Shown in pieces: positions 48,456-59,774 of a stretch of 64,000 nucleotides of DNA. Position 1 is the stretch's first letter, and each line of letters begins with the position of its first letter. The position numbers and the translations under genes are program-made. This DNA comes from Penelope pileata. Its lineage: Eukaryota; Chordata; Aves; Galliformes; Cracidae. Below the pieces are notes generated by a model that saw nothing but the letters and a program-made list of their open reading frames with translations, did not search any database and was not told the origin of the DNA. The stretch is from NCBI GenBank assembly GCA_013396635.1, contig WBMW01005542.1, positions 2,011,235 through 2,075,234 on the forward strand. Reading direction: 5' to 3'.

Positions 48456-51400
48456 CTGCTGAAATCTGGCCTACAGCTCACAGGGAGACTATGACCAGCA
48501 CTTCAATGGCCTGTCCAAGCAATTGAATGGAAAACAAAGTGTAATCCATTTGGCCTTGATTTTTGGAAAAATTTTGCAGTGATCTCAGCTAGACCAGGCT
48601 TTGCTTCCACATTATGTGGTGTTGCAGACCACATCTTGATGGCATTTTCAAACAGTGTTGGCCATGGTGGATTTCTGCTAAGACAGTGATTAGAAATGAC
48701 CCCGTGGCTCAGTGATAAAACTGTGAAGCTGCGGTCACATCCTAGTGTGATGGAATCGTGCTCATCATTCTTATTTGAACGCAGCTGCGGCTAGCATCCA
48801 GAATACAAATTAAATGCTATTTAGAAGGGTGTTTGGAAGCCTGATTAATGTTCCAGTATCAAGACATTGTTTCCAGATTGGTAACGACTTTTGGTTTGGA
48901 GTTTTAGCAGTTTAATTGGGAGTAAATATCAAGCATAGAATTTAGTCTTTAAAAACGTCTGAATAGGACGAGTAACAGAAGTCAGACTTACTTGGGTAAG
49001 CCTGGCTTTACAAGTTCCACTCTGCAATGTCCTTTTCACAGGGCTACAGTCATTGCCCACCATTTCCCCAAGGACTGAGAGTGCACCTGTGCAGAATGGC
49101 CAATAAACTGAAACACAGGGATTTGGCTCATGAGCCACTGACCCAAACCTGGGCTGTCCTGGTGTCATGCCCACCATTCATGCACATCTCTTGTCCAACA
49201 GTGGGCAAACAACATCTGGCAGGAGTAATCTCAGTCACTTCTACCTGGCTAGAAAGTAGCTGTGTAGTCTGAACTGCCCAATAAATACAGATTGCTATTT
49301 CCATGGCGAGACTGGTGCCATCCTCAGGTAGCAGTATGAGATAAAAGCAATGAATCACCCTTGAGAGATCTATCAAAGCTGCCCAGACTGTCTTAAATCA
49401 CAATTTTTGAGACAGCTGATGAGCAAATATGACAGTCCTGATTTCCCCATGGGAAGCAAGAGCATGAAAGACTGGATGTCTCCTGCACAGGTCGTCCATT
49501 CTTCAGTTCAAAGTTCTACAGCATCTGTCCCTAAGGCCTATCCTAGCTTGGACATCCAGGCAGGATAACTGAGTGTGAATTAAGGTAGTGAGAATTAATT
49601 AATCTACTGGAAGTAAGCTGTCTGTGTGAAAGGCACAGAAAATCAGGTAGCAGTTGTCTAATGTATGTCAGCAATGCAAGGGCATTGCCAAGAAGCTGGA
49701 GGAAGGCCCTGTCCCATGCATGGCATGGGGGTGATGGACTGGGCCTCATTGCCCCACCCTCTGCAGTTGTCATTAAGGAAAGTGGGAGAGGGGCTCTTCT
49801 TGTTTTCTGTTCAGAGCTTTAGGTAGAAATTTCCAGATGATTAAAAAAGAGATCCTGGTGATGGTCTCCCAGCTGTCAAATCCACTGTGCATCGACTGAG
49901 GGTAACATGTCCTGACAAGGCAGAAATCAGCAAACAGACATATAACGAAGAAAAGCTATTACGTATTCCAAAACAAACAATAAACAGAGGTTCCTACAGC
50001 AGCCAGAAAGAAGAAATGAATAATAGCAGATTCCCTTTCTTATTGTGATCTGTGTTTGTTTATTCAGGCAAGATGGAAAAAGACAGAAATATCAAAGGAA
50101 GCCAGTCTGGATGAAAATATATCTCAAATCTGCTTCCTCCAGCTAAATTGGAGATGAAGTATAATTGCAAAATGTGTATTTTTGTAGTCCATTCCTCACC
50201 CCCCTCAAAAATAATTTAGATAGCAAATGTTTTGTAATTTCTAAAGAAGAGGACACAAGTAAGAGATGTTTATAATGTGAGATGTGTTGGTTTTTTCCAC
50301 AGCAACCTTAGGCTGCAATGGCTGATGATTCTGTATAAATATTTGTTTGTCTGATTAACATCTTTGGCTGATTTGCAGCCCTGTCTGATTGGGGAGGAGA
50401 AGGAGTCTCAGCTGGCTCTGCAGCACAGTTTGCCCAGGGAACAAAGCCCATTGTTCTGGCAGGCATTCCTCACTAGCAGATTGTAACCACTGGTCAGTAT
50501 TCACTGGCTGAAGAACTGAGAAGACACTGTTTTGGGGATGAACTCATGCAGGACAGCATGAAGAAACTTGGGCCTGGGGTGGGGAGAGGCCAAGAGGAGC
50601 TATGGGAGGTGGACTGAGGCCTTTATGGTGCTACATCCCTTGTCTTGAGTGTGCACAGCTGTGACTAACTTTACCTGAATCTTTGCTCATGAGTATACCA
50701 CAGACAACACACCCACACAGCTCAACCAGGTGCCACCTAGCTGCCCCCTCCTTCTCTCATGGCAGAGGTACAGCCACACCCATTTAAATATTTGTGGTTT
50801 TTTTTGTTTTTAAATTTTTCCAAAGTTACTATCTTCCTAAATAACATGAAACTTCCTGTTTCTACTCTCTGTCCCTTCAAAATGAAAAGGAGAGAACACA
50901 GCCTGACATGCAGAGCCCACTGCAAGGACTTTCATGGGGTGGGGGGTACATGTGCACACCCACAGCAACCTTTCCCCTCATATCTGTGCAAACAGAATCT
51001 CTGTTGCAACAGTGCTTATGAAGAAGCAAATAGAATGGCTAAAACACTTCTATGAAGTGGCTTTAAAATGAGATGACAAAGAACCAGAAGAGACCTTGCA
51101 GGGTTACTGTGCTGAGTCTCCTTGAGGTCATGGCACCTACTTGTTATAATTCCTCAGCTTTCAATCAAGTTCTGTTTTAACAGAATACATTCATGGCCGT
51201 CCACTGGAAGTGCTTTCTAGAGCTTCTTTTTCTCATTCATAGACCTACTACCTGCGGCTTGCAAGTGCTCTCTAGGATTTGTCCAGCTCTGCTGAGGAGG
51301 TGTATGAAAGACAATTACCTTAAACCTATTTTCGTATTTGACCAGATTATGTTTCCTTCTGTTCATCATGTGAGAATTTCCCAGTGATTTTTGCTTCTCT

Positions 51401-52555
51401 GCTTTTATAAAAACAACAAAATTGAATATTTTAGGCTGGAAATCTTTCCTCTTTTTAGTAATTTCTTTCCACTACAGAAGGAATGGTTCTGGTTGTTGTA
51501 TGGGCTAGCAGCCATGCCAACTGTAATTTCTCTGGAAGTAAAACCACAGAAAAACTTCCTACCTCTACAGAGAAACTTTCTCCATGTATTTGCTGGGAGG
51601 GGAGGTGCTTTTGACTTATGACCAGAAATTGTATCTATTGCCTAAAATGACTGTGATGCAAGTGGTAAGGAGGGTCAGGAGTACAGGAGGGATGCCCAGG
51701 GTCTTTTGAGTGTTCTTCTTGGGAAGGGTATTTCCTGAGGGACCACATCCCTTCTACCATCTCACATTCCTGTAAATCAGAAAACAAATATTGTCTCCCT
51801 AGACTGAATTTAAACTCTTATGCAGAATTCATCAGTTAGCCTAGCTAAAATGACCTGTTAGTAAATGTTTCAAGGACTAGGTAATAGTGGAAAGAAAACC
51901 AAAGGAATATTTGAGCTTGTAGAGCTGCCTAACTTTCCATCACTTAATGAGTATCTTCTTTATCTCACAACTTACATTATTAATCAAGTAATTTATGACA
52001 TTATTTACTGGAAACTAATGGCACAATTTAACAGAAAACTAGTTTAATCTGCTACTCATTGTTTTCATCCATTATATAAAATCAACCTTTCATCTGTAGC
52101 ATTGTGCCTTTCATGCAGCCTTGCCAGAGGAATGAGAAATCTGTCTGATCAGACAGCTGTGAGGCATCCGACATTCGTACAGGGTGGTGGTATCATCACC
52201 ATCACATTCGGTGATAAATGAGTCCATTTCACAAAACCGCAGAGCTAGTGTTGTTTGCATGAAGCCAACAGCACACAAATGAACTAGGGAGGCTCGTGTC
52301 CTGGCTTGGAGTTCATTTAGGAAGCAATTTGCTATATATCTAAAAAGGATGGTTGAGAAAGGACAGTGTAATAAACCCACACAAATCTGAAGTTGTCTTG
52401 GAGGGCTTGAATATCATTGCAGATTAGGCATTGCCCTGGAGAATCTGGGCATTTGGGTGAGTCAGACTCCTTGGATGAACCCAAGTCAATGGACCAAATT
52501 CTCCACCGCCCTTCTCTGAGGCAAAGGAAAGTAGAGAAAGCTGAAGAATCTGCCT
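48456..52555. other. Unique non-coding stretch
   Basis: No gene or repeat recognised. Frames at 50759-51055 and 51391-51621 (+) are unremarkable. A motif-rich patch near 52100-52340 looks compositionally like conserved non-coding DNA but has no firm signal. Confidence 0.45.
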
Positions 52556-52640
52556 AATCAGCAACGTGATAACTTATATAATAATATGACTAAGCAAGGC
52601 CATTGACACTGCTGCCCACAAAGTGATGTGATTTGCAAAG
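52556..52640 (+). mobile_element. Possible ancient CR1 motif A fossil
   Basis: The plus-strand frame reads NVITYIII, a stop, then LSKAIDTAAHKVM (about 52563-52628), matching CR1 DVIYLDLSKAFDTVPHKVL across reverse transcriptase motif A. The catalytic aspartate position is replaced by the stop. Only this core is recognisable. Confidence 0.5.
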
Positions 52641-53734
52641 GCTGATTTGACCTTCTTTCTCTGCTACAGCTAAAGCCATATCAATGCACGAAACAAAATT
52701 TCTCCATGATGATGATAAGGGAGCTCCAGTCAATCCATTTCACACATTTCATTTTCTTTACGAATCTACCACAACTTGAGTCACTCTCTGGACAGCAAAG
52801 ATGTAGGAAACAGAGCTGCACCTCTCTGTGACTCTTTCATGCCAGTTGGAGCCCAGATACGGCAAACATTGCAATCTAGTTTGTATAGCTGATGGTGAGG
52901 GGTCAGCACAGCCCAAGCAAACGCTGAATATACTGTCTCAGCAGCAGCATTACAAAAGGCCTTTCCTTGGAGGTAGAACAATGCAGTTGTAACCTGCAGA
53001 GCCATGTTCATCTGGAAGGTGATGCAGAGGCTATGCAGCTCCATGGTCACTACCCACTCATGTCACGTAGTGCAGCAAGCTGGCACCATGGGGCTAGTCA
53101 TGTTAAGGGCTAGAGTCTTTTAAACTCCTTCCCAAACTGAAATTATAGATAATTTTTTTGTAATTAGAAACAGAATTGGTCTGGTACCTGATCTGTACAT
53201 TTCAAATGACTCCAAGAAGTTATGAAGACACCTGCTGTCACAACTATGAAGACCTTCAGATATTTCTTTCTGGATAAATAATAGTGATGAAATACTTAGA
53301 CTGGTACGAAGTTACACTTTTCAGAAATTGCATGCATTTTTGTTACCAGTCAAAATATGTATTTTATTAGACTGAAAGTGCACACCTGAGAACTCAGCAT
53401 TTCTATTTTCGTCGGGAAATGAAAAATCATTATTTTTACAACTGACCAGGGAGATATAGTATGACTACTACCGTTCAGGGAGCATTCCTGTAATGTTGAT
53501 TTCCTTACTAAAATCACTGTTGCTATTTGCTTTGGGGCATTTTCAGACTTTAATTGAAGCAGGGACTTCATTTGGAGCGTTGTGTGGTATAAAGCAGTTG
53601 TGACATAAACAGTGTTTGCACACAGTGTAGAGTGGGTGGAAGTTCTGGAGGACTCCAAAATTTTTTATTTGGTTGACTTTGTGAACTGCATACTCAATTA
53701 CTGGTTATTTGTGTTTTGTGCTCTATATACTTTA
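52641..53734. other. Unique non-coding stretch
   Basis: Nothing recognised on either strand. Confidence 0.45.
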
Positions 53735-53903
53735 GGAATCACAGAACTGCAGAGGTTGGAAGGGACCCCTAGAGATCATCGAGTCCAACCCCCCTGCCAA
53801 AGCAGGTTCCCTACAGCAGGTTGCACAGGTAGGCGTCCAGACAGGTCTTGAATATCTCCAGAGAAGGGGACTCCACAACCTCTCTGGGCAGCCTGTTTCA
53901 AGC
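53735..53903 (-). mobile_element. CR1 LINE 3' end, minus strand
   Basis: The reversed CR1 terminus GAATCACAGAACTGCAGAGG, GAGATCATCGAGTCCAACCC and CAGACAGGTCTTGAATATCT ends at GGCAGCCTGTTTCAA. It is close to the reverse complement of 41467-41675. Confidence 0.95.
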
Positions 53904-56900
53904 CTTGTTAAGATGCCTTAACTAAAACAGCGTTCTTCATCTGTTCCAGTATTGCTTCACCTGTTCCAGTCTGTGCTTTCCAATTTTGTATGCAAATGCA
54001 ATCCTGTTGAACAGATCCCAGTGAAAGAATAAATCAAGATGACATATGCATGCAGCGTGACATACCTTTTAAAATACCTTAAGCGTCTTAAAAAATGCTT
54101 GTTTCATTAAATACTCATTCTTTCTGGTTTTGAACTCTTTCACTGGGTTGTTAATGCATTAATGTCTCTCTATATAGGGACTCAATATGGTTACAGGTAT
54201 ATTAACCGCTTTTACTTCGCTGTGCCATAGTTTTTTGAGATCATTAAGAGAATTTTCCTATCCTGTGGATGACTCAATACATTTGAAGAGATTGCTGGGG
54301 AGATGTTTGTGCTACTGCATCAGCGTGAAATGCCAGTACGCATAGCCTCTCTAAGTTATCTTTGGAGTCTGAGGCAACCGAGGGCAATTCAGACCACTTG
54401 GATTAGGCTCCTGCTCCAACTCCCCCTCTGAATGAGGTGCCTGAGACCTAGTGACCTATGAAATAAAAGATAAACCCAGAGTGGTAAAAGGTATGTACGT
54501 CAGCTCGCTGTCAGCAAAACATCTTGTGCAATCCAAATACATTGTCTCTCACAGTGGTAAATGTGTCAATCAGTGGAGCAAACAATAAAGATTGATAAAT
54601 CTCGATACAGATAAAAGATTAACCAATCCTAAAAATCAAAGAAAAAAAGATTCTGAAAACACCTAAAGGGAAATCCAAATCCTCATCACTTCCAGAATTC
54701 TGCTGAAGTTGTGAATACAGTTACTGGGATCACATTTCAGTCTAGAAAGTGTTAACACAGACATTTTTGGTAAGATTCTCAAGTAGAGAAGGTGGTGTGG
54801 ATCGTCTTTCTGAAATAAAAAACTATTAACCTAGGACAGGAATTGTGTCTTTTGCCACAGCTGGTGGTGCTGGCAAGCAAGTACTTTCAAGCCAAAAGCT
54901 GCATCTGAGTGAGAGCAGTGACTGCCAGGAAGAGCCAGGCCAGATCTGACTGCACATGTGCTTGAGCCTTCAGAGATGCCTCCTCTGGAGTTTTCAGTCC
55001 AACCAGATGCTTGCTTGAGTACTGCTACTTGAAAGCCATTCACATGAATTCAGTTTGAGAAGCACGCATTATCCCTGGTGCTAGGCAGAATAACACGTTC
55101 CTTACAGTCCTCAAGGACGTGGATCCAAGTGGAAATTGGCTCGGCATCCCCTCAGATCACATAATGAATTATATTTTGAAACTGTTTTTAAAAACAAGCA
55201 ATACTACTCTGAGAGTGGGAGTACTTACGGGCTCATAGTTTAATATATTAATTACATTCATTTGTCATCACTTGAACCTAAATACCCTTGGACTTCATTA
55301 AAGCTGCCAGAATCCCATTCCGCTCCCACAGCTGAATGTCCAGAAGTAATCTGCCTAAATGAAAATGAAGTGAGAGACTTTCGGAGTCCCACAAGACCCC
55401 CGTGTAACAGAGGTGGAGAGGAGGAGAGAGTGCAGTAGGACTTTGATGCATGAAATTGCTGTAAAGCTGCAGAAATAGCAGCAGCAGTTCCTTCAGGAAA
55501 AGTCACAGGATCAGGGCCTTGAGACCATCAGAGATAAATTCCTGCCAGGCACCATGCATGGGGCAGCAGGTTCTTGTAATGCTAAAGCTATTGCACAGGG
55601 CATATACAGGAGATTCATCACCAGCTTTTATTCAAATCATTTACCAGGAAACACGTTGCCTATGTCTGTTCTTTTTCTGAGCCCAGCATTTTGAGGATTG
55701 TTCCCACATTTTCTGACTGTGTGTACGTACATCTGTGTTTGTCTTCTTGTCCCTACCAGTGGCATTGCAACCCAGCACATTGCTGGCAGGACCCTGCATA
55801 GACCAGTTTGGGTGAAGCTGATTTGTCAGTGTCTCATTCTCGACAACGTCATGCTCCTCCCAGAGGACACCTTGCTGTCCACCACCCCAGGACTGCTCCC
55901 ATTCTCACACCTCCGTGCCTGCAGCCCAGCAAACATGCATTCCTCCATGAGTAAGTCCAACAGTGTAACACCAACCAAATTTTCTGAGCAATACTTATGG
56001 CTTTAACACTGGCACACAGATGGAGCTGGAAGGGCAAAACTCCTGCTCTCCCATGAATTTTCTGTAAGACTTCAGCAAAGCTTTGCAGAAGGGACAACTC
56101 CAACAAGGACCTTTGTACACTGATGTCTCCTCTGTATCTCTTCTTCTGGCCCAGCCTGCACTTATTGTATGCAGTTAGCTGAACGTGCTGTACACACGAG
56201 CCTCAGGCTTACAGAGAAGCACCTTCCCAGCTCTTTCGTCCCTGTATCTCTTTGTTCAGTCAAGTATCCAGCAAAAACCGTCCCATAAATAAATCTGCTC
56301 ACCATCATGTTGCTCAGCTCATATTTTACTTATGCCATATTCATATTGCATATGTATCATCTTAATTGTTTCATAATGCTGCAAAAATTGGCCGGTACAA
56401 TCAACAATGCTGGATTGCATTAAGTAGAGTCTTTTTTGAAATGTACTGAAATATTAGTTCCATATGATAAAATCCATAAAATACAATCTAGATGCCAGTG
56501 AGATTAGGAAAATGGGCTCTTTTCCACTTACCTAAATAGTGGAAAGATACACAAGTTATTAGCTTTATATCAAACTAGTGATCCCTTGAGACCCTGGTGA
56601 AGGATTTAGGAAGTGGATAAAAATGAATAAGGAGTATATAAAGAGACACAGCCTCACCTCCCACCCGCACATACTCCTGATTACACACACACACTCTCCA
56701 AAGAGCACTGAAACATTCCCAGGTCGGAGCACAAAAAGACCACAGGACACACATCAGGTGCTCAGCAGCGGGGCCCTTAGTCACAGTCCATTCAAAGTTT
56801 GCACTGCTATCCCCAGCCCTGGGCGCTCCCAGTTTCGGGAGCTGCTCAGATACACAGTTCAGCTTTATATTTTAAGTATTCACTGAGGAGAGTGGTTGGA

Positions 56901-59672
56901 GATAATGTGTATGGGAAAAGAGGGAAGAAAAAATGCCTTATTCCTAAGGCATCTGATCCTGATGAGAACAAATGTACCTGGTCAGAACAGGGCTAAAAAT
57001 GCAGGTAATGGGTGACACTTGTCTTGCCCCCAGCTGTCCCACACAGACGGGGAAGAACAGGTTCACTCCTCCCACACACGCAGACCAAGCAGCAGCTCTG
57101 GCTGGAAGCGTTTAAAAGCGCATGAGATGCAGTGGCAAAGTGCCCTGCTCATTCATACATTCCTGCACCTTCCAGAGTAACAAAACGAGCACTACCAGCC
57201 AGAGTTCTTCATTTCCCTCCATCCTGGGCAAGCACTCATTCAGTCATCACACCATAGGAAAACATCAAGATTAATGATTGAGAACTTTCTTTATGAGTTA
57301 CGATTACTGAGTATTTCAGCTCTGGAATCTGAGGATCTTTCTGCATATCCCTTCTAAAAGTTGCCAAAACCAGTGTTCCTCTAAAAGCTGTCCAAGCTGC
57401 CTTGGTCAGCAGAATTGTACTATTGTTTTTGTTGAAAAAAACTGAGATGTTAATAGGTGTGGGTTTATAAACACAAAATAGACAAGTAGCTTCCTTCAAG
57501 TGAAACAAAGAGACCTGGAGAAAATTCAGCTGGTGAACAAGAGTTTTAAAAGCAAAGGTAGAGGAAGAGTTTGGCTATTTGGAACAGAGGTTTGTTGAGA
57601 AGTGTACATTTCAGGAAACATTAGGGAAAAAAAAAAAAGATTTTTCACTTCATTCAAAATAGATGTTGCAGAAGAGAAATGGATTCCAGCCCCATCTCTC
57701 CATGCTCTCTTGGCTGTCCTGCAGTGTCAGGAGTGAAAATCTATTTTTGTCCTCAGTCTGCAGAAATGACTCAGTGCATTCAAGGAATAGTTCTGACGAG
57801 GAAGCCTGGGCTGTTTTACATGGCTACCTCCTAGACCAGAATTGATCATTATTTGAAAGTCACTACTATTCCAGTATTGAATAAATGAGATCGTAAGTTC
57901 ACCTTGAAAGAAAATTCAGTTAAGAGGAACCAAATGCCGTGTTTTTCCACTCTAGATCATGAAAAGCAAATTGTGCGGTGCAAATCTTCAAGGCATTCTC
58001 AGGTTCTAGAATATGTTCAGGACCATTATTAGGATTGACCCTTAGATTAATTTTTGAAAAAGTACAAATGCATTTCACATATATCTCAAGTCTGTTAATT
58101 TTAGCAAATATCATTTTCTTTTTGATGAGATATATAATTAGTGTTGCTAGTCCAGCTGGGTTCTCAGAATAGAATATGAGCTGCATATAGATAATTCCAT
58201 GAAAACACTACTGAAAATTCAAATACTTATCTAATCTTTATGTCTGGCAATCTACACTATGTTACTGATTGTTGGTACCAGTGAAGCATAGTATAGCTTT
58301 TACTTCTAAAGGAAATTAAGCCAAGAAAAAGAGTGCCATTTAGTTCAGAGGAAAGATGTTCATACATTTTTATGCTTTAAATGACTCAATTTGAGAGCTT
58401 GGAAAATTAAAAGGGCACTCAGCCAAAAATAGCTCAATGTAATTCTACTGAATGCAGGCTAAATAAGGATCACCCTTATCTAACTTCTCAGAGGTACATT
58501 AACCAGAGACACTGTATAAAGTTCCAAAACTATCATATGCCTAAAAGGGATTAGGGGATAACTAAAGTGAAGAAAACCAATTTATTCATAATGTGAAACA
58601 ACAGGTCATAGAAACTTGTGCAAGATAGTTCCAAGAGAGAGAGCAAGAGCAAAACAAGAGTGGAGTCCATTTGTTTAACGAGGGATGGAATAGCTTTATG
58701 TTGAATCGCTGGACAAAACACTCATTTTAAGCTAAAACTATCTCCAGGTGTATAATGTACGTAGCGAAAGGAAGTTCTGATAATCTGCTTTTGGTAAGGG
58801 GGGAAGAAAATGGGTTCCCTTACAACCAATAACCCACCAAGAGTTGGGGCCAAACAACACATGTTCATGTGCCTGATTGGCTTTTTACAAGTGGTTCCTT
58901 TCCTGGACAAAAGACACCAAGTATTTTAGTTCTGGCATGTACAGAATTTTGCTTGAAAAATAGCAGGTTCCTTAATGTTTTCATTTCTACTAATTTAAGG
59001 TTGAACTTTCACCTGGAGAAAATGAATAGTTTTGTATTCACAAAGACAGCCTGTCACTGTTCTAATATTTTCTTCGAGAAAGCCACTTTTGCCCCAAAAG
59101 GAGCATCATTTCACTTGCTTGGGCTTTTTGACTGACCCATCCCCACATGAGAAAATGATCTGGTTTAACTCGTAAAGAAATAATTAGGGAGCCATTTGCT
59201 GTTCCAGCAAAATACGGAGGCAAGGGAAGTGTGATAAGCATCACATTTCCTAATGGACCAGTCTTTGTGAAAGGTCAGGTATCAGACAGAAAAAGGATAC
59301 TTTGTTGGCAAAAATGCCTATTTTATAGACAAAAAAGGGTCAAAATGAAGATTCAGAAGCACTTCTTTGAGGCATTACCATGAAGAAGATGGCCCCCAGT
59401 TATTGACGATGATTTATGTAGAAATGGTAAGAAGTCCCTGGGATTATCTTTTCAACTCTCTCCATACTATTTTTACCCACCCTTGAAGCAGCATATGTGG
59501 ACTGCTCACAAAATATCTAGCACAGCAGCATTGTGAACTCAAAAAATTTGAAAAGATATTTTATTTTTCTTATATATGTATTATTTTTCTTATATTTTTT
59601 CTTATAAAATACATAGGTTGACAATCAAGAAAGTAATTCATGTCATTTCTAATAAACAGAAGTATAGCAAGA
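53904..59672. other. Unique non-coding stretch
   Basis: No gene recognised. 54480-54625 holds clustered motifs (AACAATAAAG, GTCAATCA, GATTGATAAATC) that could be regulatory. A short (AC)n run lies near 56683-56693. Frames at 55698-56006 and 56623-56886 have no identifiable domain. Confidence 0.45.
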
Positions 59673-59774
59673 GTTGTGCATGCAGCAGATTCCCTATTAA
59701 AAAAAAAAAAAAAAAAAAAAAAAAGTTGTGCAAGCAAAAAAATCCCCAATAAAAAAAAAAAAAAAAAAAAAAAA
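59673..59774. repeat. Two tandem units ending in poly(A)
   Basis: GTTGTGCATGCAGCAGATTC plus CCTATT (59673-59698) is followed by 26 A (59699-59724). GTTGTGCAAGCAAAAAAATC plus CCCAAT (59725-59750) is then followed by 24 A (59751-59774). The two 26-base heads match at about 19 positions, and most differences are changes to A. This looks like a tandem duplication of a 50-52 base unit with an A-rich tail. Confidence 0.85.

Noticed and set aside
48700..48760. tRNA-like A-box string CCGTGGCTCAGTGATAAAAC
   Set aside because: No B box (GGTTCGAATCC type) at proper spacing and no cloverleaf or acceptor stem pairing can be drawn.
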